The notes: generated by a model not told the origin, from the letters alone. Shown: positions 6,672 to 16,100, counted from the first letter of the stretch. The stretch is 64,000 nucleotides of DNA from Streptomonospora mangrovi (GCF_027604915.1 NZ_JAJAQC010000013.1:1-64000), one strand, 5' to 3'. Numbers and translations: made by a program.

Positions 6672-7146
6672 GGTCGGCCTCCAGTGCGTCATCACCTTCG
6701 GAAGAGCTGTCTTCTCTGATCTCTCGCAAAGCTCTACCGTGGAACTCTCGCCAGTCGTCCACGGCGTCGAGCAATCCCTCTTCTATCCAACTCAAATTCA
6801 CGCTGATCATTCCTAGCGCATTTTTGTGCTTGGTTGGTATGTTGCTGTACTCTGCTAATTTTTCTGATAAAATGCGGGTCGCATTGGCGCGAAGTATCAT
6901 TTTATGAAGTCTACGCACGGATGCGCGAGCTAGTGTTGGATCCGCCTTTCCTATGGCATGAAAGCGTGCTGCTCCCATGAACTGAAAAACGCCAGATAGT
7001 ACGGCAATAAGAGCACTAGTTCCACGCGTGGGTTGCTCTTCCGCGCCACTCTCAAATCCCAGGTAAACTGTCAGTGAGAAGCCTAAGAGAACGAGAAGCG
7101 AAGCGATTCCGATATCTCGTACTTCGCGCGTTTTGAGAAAGTTCAT
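6664..7146 (-). CDS. Unknown two-helix membrane protein of the low-GC cargo operon
   Basis: 160 residues from the ATG at 7146. Two transmembrane helices are predicted at about residues 10-32 (IGIASLLVLLGFSLTVYLGF) and 44-62 (SALIAVLSGVFQFMGAARF). A cytoplasmic, charged, helical C-terminal half ends in an acidic tail. The start overlaps the stop of the upstream 65-residue gene (TGATG), and the 3' end overlaps the next gene, so all three are coupled. The layout (two N-terminal helices plus a helical cytosolic part) resembles two-helix effector proteins such as SLATT-type proteins of defence systems, but I cannot show homology. Low GC supports transfer. Confidence 0.72.
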   Translation of the reverse strand: MNFLKTREVRDIGIASLLVLLGFSLTVYLGFESGAEEQPTRGTSALIAVLSGVFQFMGAARFHAIGKADPTLARASVRRLHKMILRANATRILSEKLAEYSNIPTKHKNALGMISVNLSWIEEGLLDAVDDWREFHGRALREIREDSSSEGDDALEADLD

Positions 7147-7343
7147 CAAAGTGCATCCCGCCTGACATGATTGACAAGCACACGCTCTCCCTGGGCTGGC
7201 TTGCTGATCCCGTCGCTTGGGGCCACGCGGATGGCTGAGAGATACTGTGCCCTATGCGCTTCCTCTGCCAGAATTTTGCCAGATCGGGGGGTGTGGCGGG
7301 GACCGAGGTTCAGCGAAACGAACAAGACCTTGTTGCTGCTCAT
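7146..7343 (-). CDS. Small unknown protein, first gene of the low-GC cargo operon
   Basis: 65 residues from the ATG at 7343 (MSSNKVLFVSLNLGPRHTPR). The frame stays open upstream to 7595, but that part reads as non-coding, rich in Arg and Pro. Support for translation is the TGATG junction with the membrane-protein gene. No domain is recognised, and no clear Shine-Dalgarno is visible, so it may be leaderless or may start elsewhere. It could be a truncated remnant of a larger protein. Confidence 0.45.
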   Translation of the reverse strand: MSSNKVLFVSLNLGPRHTPRSGKILAEEAHRAQYLSAIRVAPSDGISKPAQGERVLVNHVRRDAL

Positions 7344-7710
7344 GTGTGCTGCGGGGAGTTGCGTCCGCCGTGGAGTGCCACGGTGGTACTGATGTTCTCC
7401 ATCCCGAGGCACTCGGTCGCGCGACTCTGTCTGTCTTCGGTGGCCGGCACCTGCGCGACCAAGCACCTCGGACCGGGACCGTGGTTGCCGAAAGATCGGG
7501 GTTGCTGCGGCTGTGGCGTAGGGTCGACGGGTACGCGCGGCGGCGTTGGTGGCGGGCGCGTGGGCTGGGGAGACGAGCACGCCCGTGATGCACATTTAAT
7601 GCACACGGCGTCGGGAGACTTGGGGAAAACGCGGGAATCGGCGAGATGCGTTGGCCCAGGTAGCGGACGGTTCCGCTTGATCGTCCCAGGTCGCACGGGC
7701 ACCCCCAGGT
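7344..7710. other. Non-coding stretch between cargo operon and attachment site
   Basis: About 370 bp. I see no convincing gene; open frames here lack codon bias and ribosome-binding sites. It should hold the promoter of the low-GC operon and possibly integrase arm sites near the attachment site. Confidence 0.4.
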
Positions 7711-7757
7711 GATTTGCATACCGGAGGTCAGGGGTTCGACTCCCCTTGGCTCCACCA
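7711..7757 (+). other. attR: duplicated 3' half of tRNA-Ala(TGC), right end of the element
   Basis: The sequence runs from an anticodon loop (TGC at 7715-7717) through the anticodon 3' stem ACCGG and variable loop AGGTC. It continues with a T arm (AGGGG TTCGACT CCCCT) and the acceptor 3' strand, ending in CCA at 7757. U70 in the acceptor strand fits the G3:U70 identity pair of alanine tRNA. No 5' half precedes it, so it is a copy made by tRNA-targeted integration. Reading direction (3' end rightward) means the intact tRNA and the integrase lie left of the window. Actinobacterial alaT lies between gyrA and ppiA, which fits ppiA at 27967. Confidence 0.85.
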
Positions 7758-7782
7758 GGGTTCTCACAGGTAGAACCAACGA

Positions 7783-7819
7783 CATCGGCCGCCCCCGTCC
7801 ACGACGGGGGCGGCCGATG
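7783..7819 (+). terminator. Strong terminator of the original tRNA-Ala gene
   Basis: A perfect 17-bp stem (7783-7799 with 7803-7819) and a 3-nt CAC loop, 25 nt after the tRNA 3' end. It probably terminated alaT before integration, so it marks chromosomal flank to the right of attR. Confidence 0.65.
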
Positions 7820-7949
7820 CGCATTCAACGCACATGCGCCCGACCGCGCTGCCGCCCGTGCCCGGCAGGTCAGGCCCGGGAGGCCACCCGGCCGTGGTCG
7901 CCTCGCTGGGAAGGCCGTTACCTGGTCTCCCGGCGGCGCACGCCGGGCG

Positions 7950-8267
7950 TCAGTTGGCGGGTGGGGTGTCGTCCCAGTACACGCCCTCGCGCACCTCGAA
8001 GAGGCGTTCCTTGATCCAGGGCACCGACAGCATCGATCGGCGCCCGGCACCCGCCGGAGGATCCTCCAACTGGCGGATGAACCGCTCAATGTCGTGTTCG
8101 ATCAGCGTCGGGGCGTGTGGGGCATGAGGGTCCTCGGCCGTGGCGATCCACAGGTTCTCAGTGCGGCGGATCGCCCACCGCTTGCCATAGCACTCCTGAA
8201 GCAGCGCCAGCAGCGGGTCAGCGCCGGCCCCGCAGTACCAGGGGGCTAGCGCCCCCTGGACCCCCAC
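7950..8267 (-). pseudogene. Diverged second copy of the 94-residue element gene, outside attR
   Basis: Residues corresponding to position 4 onward of the protein at 3780-4064 are nearly all conserved here (WAIRRTENLWIATAEDP and the ending VYWDDTPPAN). The similarity continues about 45 bp past the stop. The start codon at the homologous position is lost and the upstream sequence is unrelated; a GTG at 8267 could give a 105-residue product. It sits just right of attR, so it is best read as a remnant of an earlier element that used the same site. It may still be translated. Confidence 0.6.
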
Positions 8268-8385
8268 CCCGCGCGGAACCTGGCGCGGGCAGCGTGCGCT
8301 CCAGGTCTGGAGGCTCGCGCCAGAACCCGCGCGGGACCGAGGCCGCGCGCCCCCCACCCACGTCACTGACGGGCATCATCAGCCC

Positions 8386-8588
8386 ATGGACGACACCAGC
8401 ACCCCGCCGCCGCGCGGTCCCCGCCCCGCCCCCGGCCGCACCACCGCCCAGAGGCTCCAGGAGCCCACATCAACTGCCAGGGACGCTACGCCATCGCCTC
8501 CTCCGCACCCGCCGAGAGCCTACGCGAAGTCGGGGAGATCCCCGATCTCCCCGACTTCGACGACCGGGCGGGCGAGGACGGCATGTAA
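8386..8588 (+). pseudogene. Probable frameshifted remnant of a small element-type protein
   Basis: From the ATG at 8386 a frame opens (MDDTSTPPPRGPRPAPG). After about 8460 a sensible protein-like sequence continues in another frame: HINCQGRYAIASSAPAESL, ending DFDDRAGEDGM at the TAA at 8586. The two halves fit one small protein if a single frameshift lies near 8440-8460. This is consistent with decay of an old element right of attR. The rest of 8268-8704 shows only an inverted repeat near 8237-8261. Confidence 0.35.
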
Positions 8589-8704
8589 CCCTGTCAGCCC
8601 ACGGGCGAGGCTCGAACGGTCACTCGCCCGGACAATCGCACCCAGGATCTACAGGATTGCACCACCACGTTGTGGCCGGCGGATGCGGGCAACCGTCACC
8701 CGAT

Positions 8705-9592
8705 CTACGTGATCAGGTCACGGATCGCCGCGGTGACGGCGGACGGCTGTGCTTCCGGGAGGAAGTGGCCGCCGGCCAGGACGAGGGTACGCAGCTCAGT
8801 TGTCCAGTCTCGCCAGATGGCCTGCGGATCGAAGGGGAGGACCAGATCGCCGGGATCCTGCCAGATCGCCAAGGTGGGTGCCTGGACACGTTTGCCGCCC
8901 TTGCGGTCCTCGGCGTCGTGGGCGGCGTCGATGAAGGCGCTGGCCCGGTAGTCCTGGCAGATCGCGTGGATCGCTTCTGGAGCGCGCGCCGCCCTCAGAT
9001 AGGCGTCCCGGACCTCGCTGGGGATCGTGGCGGGATCGGTGGCCCAGGTGTCGAAGAAGTGCCCGAAGAAGGTATCGGGGTCGGCGTTGATCATACGTTC
9101 GGGCAGATCGTTCGGTTGCGCCAGCAGATACAGGTGGAAGGCGAAGACACCACCCACGCCGTTCAGGGACGCCCACATGTCGACGGTCGGGATGACGTCG
9201 ATCACCCCGAGGTGGTCGATGGCGGCCGGATGGTCGAGCGCAGCGCGAAAGGCGACCAGAGCACCGCGGTCATGGCCGATGAGGCTGAACCGGTCGTGGC
9301 CGAGCACCCGCATGAGCCCCACCACGGTCGCCGCGGTGGCGCGTTTGGAGTACTGCTCAGGGCCGTCTGCCGGCCTCCCGCTCGCGCCGTAGCCCGGCAG
9401 GTCCGGGCAGACGACATGGAACCGGTCTGCCAGCGCCGGAGCAACATGCCGCCAGGCCAGATGGGTCTGCGGGAACCCATGCAGCAACAGGACCGGATGT
9501 CCGTCACCGCCTAAGGCGACATGCAGATCCACCTCGCCGACTCGAACGGTCTGCTCGTCAAATCCTGGGATGCGAATGCTCACCCCGGCCAC
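8705..9592 (-). CDS. Alpha/beta hydrolase, haloacetate dehalogenase-like
   Basis: A 295-residue protein with an oxyanion motif LLLHGFPQTHLAW near residue 35, the nucleophile elbow GHDRGA near 109 (Asp as nucleophile), and GGHFLPE near 275 for the catalytic His. The HDRG elbow and following ALDHP...DVIPT are typical of fluoroacetate / haloacetate dehalogenases. Of the halide-binding residues known there, His (in FHLY) and Tyr (CQDYRAS) are present, but the Trp of the HW pair is Leu. Substrate is therefore uncertain; an epoxide-hydrolase-like or other hydrolase is possible. It stands alone. Confidence 0.8.
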   Translation of the reverse strand: MAGVSIRIPGFDEQTVRVGEVDLHVALGGDGHPVLLLHGFPQTHLAWRHVAPALADRFHVVCPDLPGYGASGRPADGPEQYSKRATAATVVGLMRVLGHDRFSLIGHDRGALVAFRAALDHPAAIDHLGVIDVIPTVDMWASLNGVGGVFAFHLYLLAQPNDLPERMINADPDTFFGHFFDTWATDPATIPSEVRDAYLRAARAPEAIHAICQDYRASAFIDAAHDAEDRKGGKRVQAPTLAIWQDPGDLVLPFDPQAIWRDWTTELRTLVLAGGHFLPEAQPSAVTAAIRDLIT

Positions 9593-9708
9593 GATGCCAC
9601 CCGGCTACGACATTCCCGTTCCTGCGTGCACCCCCGCCCGCACGCAGGAAGCAGACGCCCGAGGGTGCTGCGTTTGCACATGACGGTGAGGAGTCGGGGG
9701 AACAGCAG

Positions 9709-9744
9709 AGAAGCCCTCTCGCTCAGGTGAGTGAGAGGGCTTCT
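9709..9744. terminator. Hairpin terminator after the S9 peptidase gene
   Basis: A perfect 12-bp stem (AGAAGCCCTCTC with GAGAGGGCTTCT) with a 12-nt loop. It lies 26 bp beyond the stop of the minus-strand peptidase gene. Confidence 0.65.
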
Positions 9745-9769
9745 CCGGTTGGGGCGGGTCTGCGAGGTG

Positions 9770-12700
9770 TTAGGCGAACATCTCGCTGAGGAGTTCGGGG
9801 TCGAGGAGGATGGGGGACGGGCGGTAGGTCGGGGGGTTGGTGGCCATCAGCTCGCGGACGAGGAAGTCCCAGCAGCGGGTGCGGACGTAGGCGAGGCAGT
9901 CGATGAAGATGTGCTCGGCGCCGGGGACGATGAGGACTTCGAAGTCCTTGCCGGCGGCCAGCAGGCGGTCGGCCAGGCGCAGGGTGTGCTGCGGGTGGAC
10001 CTGGTCGTCCATCTCGCCGTGGACGAGGAGCAGCTTTCCGGCCAGGCGGTCGGCGATGTCGGGGTTGGAGGAGCGGGCCCAGGACTCCGGGTCCGCGCCG
10101 TCGTAGGTCTCCACGAAGCCGTGGGTGAAGATGCGGGGCTCGTGCGAGCCCGAGAGCGCGACGCCGACCTTGAAGAACTCGGGGAAGGTCAGCATCGCCC
10201 GCGCGGCCGCGTACCCGCCGCCGGAGTGGCCGAAGGCGCCCACCCGGTCCAGGTCCATCCACGGGCGGGACTGGGCCAACTGGCGCAGCGCGGCGACGTG
10301 GTCGTCCAGGCCGCCGGCGTCGCCCAGGTTGCCGTAGGAGGCGTCGTGGAACGACTTGCTCCGGCCCGGGGTGCCCCGGCCGTCCAGCGCGACCACCACG
10401 AAGCCCAGCGCCGCGATGGGCTCCGCGTCGAGGCCCATGCCGCCCGGGTCGAAGCCCGGCTCCACCCGGTTGACCTGCGGGCCCGGGTAGAGGTTGTCGA
10501 CCACCGGGTAGCTCTTGGCGGGGTCGAACCCGCGCGGCCGGTACAGCACGCCGTAGATGTCGGTCTCCCCGTCGGCCGCCTTCACACAGAAGCGCTCCGG
10601 CGCCGTCCATCCGGTGGCGGTGAGCGCGGTGATGTCGGCGCGCTCCAGTTCGACCAGCACCCGGCCGGTCCAGTCGCGGACCCGCGTCACCGGCGGGGTG
10701 TCCACGGTGGAGGCGGAGTCGATGAAGTACGTCGTGGTGGGCGCCAGGGTGACGACGTGGTCGAGGTCGTCGTCGGTGATCCGGGCGAACCCGGAGCCGT
10801 CCAGGCCGATCCGGCACACCGTGCGCCGGTAGGGGTCGTCCGCCACCAGGCCGGAGGCCGTGAAGTACACCGTCCGCTCGGCCTCGTCCACGTGCAGGAT
10901 CTCGCGCACCGCCCACTCGCCGGAGGTGACCCGGCCCAGCTCCGCGCCGGTGCGCAGGTCGTAGCGGTAGAGGTGGCCCCAGCCGTCGCGCTGGGAGTAC
11001 CACAGCACCTCCTCCGCCAGCACCCGCACGATCGGCGCCCCCGACATCCACTGGTTGGGCTCCACGCGGGTGTCGCCGGACTCGCTGAGCACGGCGGTGA
11101 CCTCGCCGGTGGCGGGGTCGAGGCGGTTCAGGGTGAGGGTGCGCTGGTCGCGGGGCTGGCTGAGGTAGTACACCGCCGAGCCGTCGGCGGACCACCACGC
11201 CCACTGGAGCGCGATCGGCGACGCCTGGGGCATGTGCAGCGGCTCGGCTTGCGCGCGGACCACCGTGCCCGCGGCGACGTCCAGCACCACCAGTTCGGCC
11301 CGGGGCACGTTCTCGTCGCCCGGGTAGGCGTAGCGCTGGGCGTGCAGCGCCGGGGCGCCGCCGTCGGCGGGCCGGGCCTCCACGAGGTGGGTCTGGCGGA
11401 CCTCGCGCTCGTCGGTGACGTGGGTCAGCACCCGGGTGGAGTCGGGCGACCACGCCACGATCGGCGGCAGGTAGGGCAGGCCGAACTTGCGCAGCAGGGT
11501 GGGGTTGCCCACCGCCTCCGGGTTGGTGGCGTAGGCGCGGCCGGGCTCGCCGTCGGCGGTCAGCGCCCATTCCCGGCCCTCGGCCGGCGCGTGCCCCCAC
11601 AGGTCGTTGCCGCGCCGCGACACCGCGAGCTTGCCGTCGGGCGAGGGGATGGCCAGGGGGACGCCGGGCGGGGCGGCCTCGGCCCGCTCGCAGGTGTAGG
11701 TGGCCAGGTCGCAGCGCCAGTGCTCGCCGAACGCGTCGAACTCCACGCCGGTGCCGGCGGGCTCGATGGCGCGGAACGGCAGCGCCTCGGGATCGACCGG
11801 CTGCCCGGCGGCCGCCGCCAGGGCGTCGGCGAGCCGGGCGTGGTCGAAGGCCGGCTCGCGGGTGCCCGCCGCCGGGTCGACCAGCACGAACCGCCGCCCG
11901 GTGGGGGTGTTCACGCCGTACCAGAAGCGGGTGCCGGCGTCGATCCACCGCGGACTCACCTTGTCGCCGACGACCAGCTCGCCGGGGCGCGCCATCCGGC
12001 GCAGCAGCCGCTCCGCGGCCTGGTAGTTCTCGGTGGTGCTCATGTGGGTTGTGCCTTTCCGGGTGTGGGTCCCCGCCGGGGCGGGGGAGGAGGGGGTGGG
12101 GGCGACGGCGCGCAGGACGATGTCGCCGCCGTGGCTGCGGGCGCGGACGCGGACCGTCCGGGCGCCGTGCCCGGGGGTGGTGCGGGTGTCGCGGACCCGG
12201 CCGGCCGAGGTGCGCGCGTCGACGTCGGCCGCGGTGTGGTGGGGGACGCCGACCTCGACCGCGCCGAGGGTGGTGTACAGGTCGGCGTCGCCGCCCAGTT
12301 CGCCGAGGCGGATGTCGCCGGTGGGGGTCTTGGCGTTGACGGCGGCCCGCGCCACGTCGACGGTGATGGGGCCGTTGGCGGAGTTCACCCGCAGGTCGCC
12401 GGCCGCCTCGCCGATCCAGACGCCGCCGCCCATGGTCTTGACCTCCGCGCCGCCGCCGAGGCGGGTCACGCGGATGTCGCCGTTGCCGCTGATGTCGGCC
12501 TGGCCGGCCACGCTTCCCACGCTGATCGCGCCGCCGGTGGTCCGCAGCCGCACGGCGGCCGCGCGCTCCACCCGGATGTCGCCGGAGGGCGTCTTCAGCC
12601 GGCAGGAGCCGACCGCGCCCTCGACGCGGTAGCCGCCCCGGGCGGTCTCGCCCCGAACGTCGGACCCGGCGGGCAGTTCCACCCGCACCGCGACGGTGCC

Positions 12701-12928
12701 GTACTCGGTGGTGAAGGCCGTCCGCAGTTGGGGGTGGCGGACGGTGAGCCGCCCGTCGGCGAACGCGACGGCGACCTGCTCGGCGGCGCGGACGTCGGGG
12801 TCCCAGGCGGGGTCGGCCGGGCGGACCTCGACGGCGGTGTCGGCGCGGTCGCCGGCGACGAACCGCACCTCGCCGAAGACGATGTCGACCGTGGCGCGGA
12901 TCGGCTCGGGCGTGTCGAACGTCGGCAT
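9770..12928 (-). CDS. DUF4097 domain protein fused in frame to an S9 (DPP-IV-type) peptidase
   Basis: One open frame of 1052 residues. Residues 1-280 (from MPTFDTPEP) are a DUF4097 beta-helix-like domain with repeats such as GDIRV and GGAIS. From about residue 296 (MSTTENYQAAERLL) a complete S9 prolyl-oligopeptidase-family enzyme follows. It has a DPP-IV N-terminal propeller, nucleophile GHSGGG, Asp in HGEMDDQVHP and catalytic His in GAEHIF. There is no signal peptide, so it is probably cytosolic. AGGAGG precedes the start at 12928. A second ribosome-binding site and ATG lie at the domain boundary (12043), so the two may be separate genes joined by loss of a stop codon or by a sequence error. 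Peptidase function is confident; the fusion is not. Confidence 0.85.
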   Translation of the reverse strand: MPTFDTPEPIRATVDIVFGEVRFVAGDRADTAVEVRPADPAWDPDVRAAEQVAVAFADGRLTVRHPQLRTAFTTEYGTVAVRVELPAGSDVRGETARGGYRVEGAVGSCRLKTPSGDIRVERAAAVRLRTTGGAISVGSVAGQADISGNGDIRVTRLGGGAEVKTMGGGVWIGEAAGDLRVNSANGPITVDVARAAVNAKTPTGDIRLGELGGDADLYTTLGAVEVGVPHHTAADVDARTSAGRVRDTRTTPGHGARTVRVRARSHGGDIVLRAVAPTPSSPAPAGTHTRKGTTHMSTTENYQAAERLLRRMARPGELVVGDKVSPRWIDAGTRFWYGVNTPTGRRFVLVDPAAGTREPAFDHARLADALAAAAGQPVDPEALPFRAIEPAGTGVEFDAFGEHWRCDLATYTCERAEAAPPGVPLAIPSPDGKLAVSRRGNDLWGHAPAEGREWALTADGEPGRAYATNPEAVGNPTLLRKFGLPYLPPIVAWSPDSTRVLTHVTDEREVRQTHLVEARPADGGAPALHAQRYAYPGDENVPRAELVVLDVAAGTVVRAQAEPLHMPQASPIALQWAWWSADGSAVYYLSQPRDQRTLTLNRLDPATGEVTAVLSESGDTRVEPNQWMSGAPIVRVLAEEVLWYSQRDGWGHLYRYDLRTGAELGRVTSGEWAVREILHVDEAERTVYFTASGLVADDPYRRTVCRIGLDGSGFARITDDDLDHVVTLAPTTTYFIDSASTVDTPPVTRVRDWTGRVLVELERADITALTATGWTAPERFCVKAADGETDIYGVLYRPRGFDPAKSYPVVDNLYPGPQVNRVEPGFDPGGMGLDAEPIAALGFVVVALDGRGTPGRSKSFHDASYGNLGDAGGLDDHVAALRQLAQSRPWMDLDRVGAFGHSGGGYAAARAMLTFPEFFKVGVALSGSHEPRIFTHGFVETYDGADPESWARSSNPDIADRLAGKLLLVHGEMDDQVHPQHTLRLADRLLAAGKDFEVLIVPGAEHIFIDCLAYVRTRCWDFLVRELMATNPPTYRPSPILLDPELLSEMFA
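12041..12056 (-). promoter_or_regulatory. Internal ribosome-binding site and ATG at the DUF4097/peptidase boundary
   Basis: On the minus strand GGAAAGG stands 9 nt before the ATG at 12043. The protein from there (757 residues) would be a normal-length S9 peptidase. This site can make a separate peptidase even though the frame is open through the junction. Confidence 0.5.
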
Positions 12929-13146
12929 GCGGTGTCCTCCTGGGGTCGTGCCCGCCGGCCGGGCACGGGTGGGGGTGTCCGGCGCCGGCCCGCCGCGTGG
13001 GGGGCGGCTCCTGATCACGGGCTTCAGCCTGGCCGAGGGCCGTGACACGGGACGGCCACCGCGCTGACACGGGCGCTGACACGGCACCGCCGCGCGTCAG
13101 CGGGAGGCGGTGGGTGCGGTCGGCCGGGTGCGGGTGGCGGCCGGGG

Positions 13147-16100
13147 TCAGGAGGCGAGGGTGGCCGCGACGAGTCGGGTCCAGGGGGTCCGGGTGCCTTC
13201 GGCGGCGGCCTCGGCGAACCGCGTGTCGCCGAGGAGGCGGCGCGCCTCCTCTTCGACGCGGAGGGCGTCGGGGTGGGCGCGGTCGGGCAGCCCGCGCACG
13301 CCGTCGCCCGCCGCCAGCAGCCGCGCGGCCCCCTCGTGCTGACCGCAGCGCAGGGCGAGGTCGGCGAGCCCCACGAGCGCCTGGGCGATCATCGGCGGGT
13401 GCCCCGCCTCGGCCGCCGCCTCGCAGGCCGCCGCGCGGTGCTTGCGGGCGGCGGTGAGGTCGTCGGCGAGGTAGCCGAGCAGGTCGTGGACGACCACGCG
13501 GATGTTGGGCCGCCGCGCCTCCTCGCCCAGCGCGTCGGCGGCCGCCGCCAGGTGCCGGTGGGCCTCGTCGGTGTCGCCCCGCCACCGGGCGAGTTCGGCG
13601 CGGGCGAAGGCCAACTGCGCCAGAGCGTTGGGCCAGGTCACCCGCCGGGCCCAGCGCTCGGCCTCGGCCACGGCGGCGGCGCTGGCCGCCTCCTCGCCCA
13701 GCAGCCAGTACAGCCGGGCCTGCCGCGCCCGCAGCCGGACGGCGTCCTCGACGGCCCCGGCCTCGGTGACGACGCCGACCGCCCGCTCCAGGTGCGCGCA
13801 CGCGGCGGCGAGGTCGCCGCGGGTGGCGAGCCGGTCGGCCAGTTCGGTCAGCGCGAAGGAGATCCCGAACCGCTCGCCCAGCGCCTCGAACTCGGCGAGG
13901 GCCATCTCCAGGTAGGGCTCGGCGTCGTCGCCGCCGTGGCCGCGGACGATCCGCATCTTGCCCAGGTGCAGCCGCGCCAGGGCGCGCACCCAGGGGTCCT
14001 CGTCGTCCAGCAGCCGCTCGAACGACGGCAGGAACCCGTCGGGCGAGCGCAGCATGTGCTCCAGCGGGACGATGAGCCCCAGCGCCGGGTGGCGGTGGGG
14101 GACGCGCAGGCTCAGCTCGTAGCAGCGGTGGATCCACTCCTCGGCCTCGTGCTCGTCACCGCTCAGGCCGGAGCCGGCGTACATCACGACCAGCGCGTAG
14201 ACCACCGCCCGGATCTCCTCGGGCACGTCGCCGGGCGCGTTCGCGGCCGCGAGGAGGAGTTCGCCGCCCTCGGCCTTGTGGCCGCCCAGCCACCAGAACC
14301 AGCCGGCGGCCGCGGCGAGCCGCATCGCGCCGTGGGCGTCGCCGGCCGCCAGCGCGCCGCGCATCGCGGCGGCGATGTTGCCGTGCTCGGCCTCCAGCAC
14401 CGCCAGCCACTCCAGTTGCTCGGCGCGGCGCAGGTGCGGCTCGGCGGTCTCGGCGAGTTCGGTGAAGCAGGCCAGGTGCGCCGCGCGCGCCTGCGCGGAC
14501 TCCCCCGCCTCGGCCAGCCGGTCGGCGGCGTACTCCCGGATCGTGTCCAGCATCCGGTAGCGCGGGGCGCCGCCGCCCTCGGCGCGCACCAGCGACTTCT
14601 CGGTCAGCGCGGTGAGCAGGTCGAACACCTGCCACGCCGCCACGGTGCCGCCCGCGCAGACCTGTTCGGCCGCCTCCAGGCTCGCGCCGCCGGCGAACAC
14701 CGAGAGCCGGCGCAGGACCGCCCGCTCGGCGTCGGAGAGCAGGTCCCAGCTCCAGTCGACCACCGCGCGCAGTGTCCGGTGCTGCGGCACGGCGGTGCGG
14801 CTGCCGCCGGTCAGCAGCCGGAAGCGGTCGGAGAGCCGGTTGGCGAGCTGGTCCAGGGACATGGTGCGCAGCCGGGCGGCGGCGAGTTCGATGGCCAGGG
14901 GCATCCCGTCCAGGGCGCGGCAGACGCGCGCCATGGTCGCCGGCGCGCAGGCGTCGTCGGCGCCGCCCCCGCGCACCGCGCGGGCGCGGTCGCGCAGCAG
15001 CCGCACGGCGGGCGCGGCCGCGATCTCCTCGGGGCCGGCGTCCTCGTCGGGCACGGCCAGCGGCTCGACCGGCCACAGCGCCTCGCCGGTGATGCCCAGC
15101 GGCTCCCGGCTGGTCGCCAGGATCCGCAGCCGCCGGCACTCGCCGAGCACCCGGTGGGCGAACGCCGCCGCCTCCTCGATGACGTGCTCGCAGTTGTCCA
15201 GGATCAGCAGCGCCTCGCGGTCGCGCACGGCGGCGGCGAGCCGGTCCACCGGGTCCGCGCTCGCGGCGGCGTCGCCCAGCAGGGCGTCGCGCAGGCCGAG
15301 CCCGGCCAGCGCCGCCCGCGCGACGTCACCCTCGGCGCGGGCCGCCGCCAACTCCACCAGCCACGCGCCGTCGGGCAGGTCGTCGAGCAGGGCGCGCGCG
15401 GTCTCGGCGGCCAGCCGGGTCTTGCCCGAGCCGCCCGGTCCGGTGAGGGTGGTGAGGCGGTGCTCGGCCAGCAGTCCGCGCACGGCGGCGACGTCGGCGT
15501 CCTTGCCGATGTAGCTGGTCAGCTCGGCGCGCACGTTGGTGCGGCGGTCGCCCGCGCGCGGGCCGGCCTCGCCGCGCAGCAGGGAGACGTGCAGCGCGGA
15601 CAGTTCGGGCGAGGGGTCGGCGCCGAGTTCGTCGGCCAGGGCCTGGCGCGTGCGCTGGTAGACCCGCAGCGCCTCGGCGGCGCGGCCGGTGGCGGCCAGC
15701 GCGCGCATGAGCGCGGCCACGAGCCGTTCGCGCACGGGGTGCTCGGCGACCAGGTCGCTCAGCTCGGTGAGGAGGTCGGCGCCGCGGCCCAGGGCGAGTT
15801 CGGTGTCGAACCGGTCCTCCAGCGCGGCCAGGCGCAGTTCGCCCAGCCGGGCGGCCGCCGCGTCGAGCGCGGGGCTGTCGGCGAGCCCGACGTCGCGCAG
15901 GGCCGGGCCGCGCCACAGCGCGGCGGCCTCGCGCAGCAGGTGGACCCGCTGGGGGCCGTCGTCGGCGCGCGCCCGCGCGAGGAGGCGGGCGAACCGCACC
16001 GCGTCGACGTCGTCGGGGTCCGCCGCGAGCCGGTAGCCGTCCGCGCTCCCCTCGACCGCGCCCTCCGGCAGCGCCTTGCGCAGCCGCGACACCAGGCGCT

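Noticed and set aside
7711-7757. Intact tRNA gene
   Set aside because: No 5' half or D arm precedes the anticodon loop, so it cannot fold into a complete tRNA.
7340-8089. Minus-strand 249-residue frame across the attachment site, containing GAKGSRTPDLRYAN
   Set aside because: This peptide is the typical false translation of a tRNA gene read in reverse; the frame is an artefact of the tRNA-Ala copy.
9731-13045. 1104-residue plus-strand frame opposite the peptidase
   Set aside because: It is the antisense shadow of the DUF4097-peptidase gene, with Gly/Val/Arg-rich composition and no domain.
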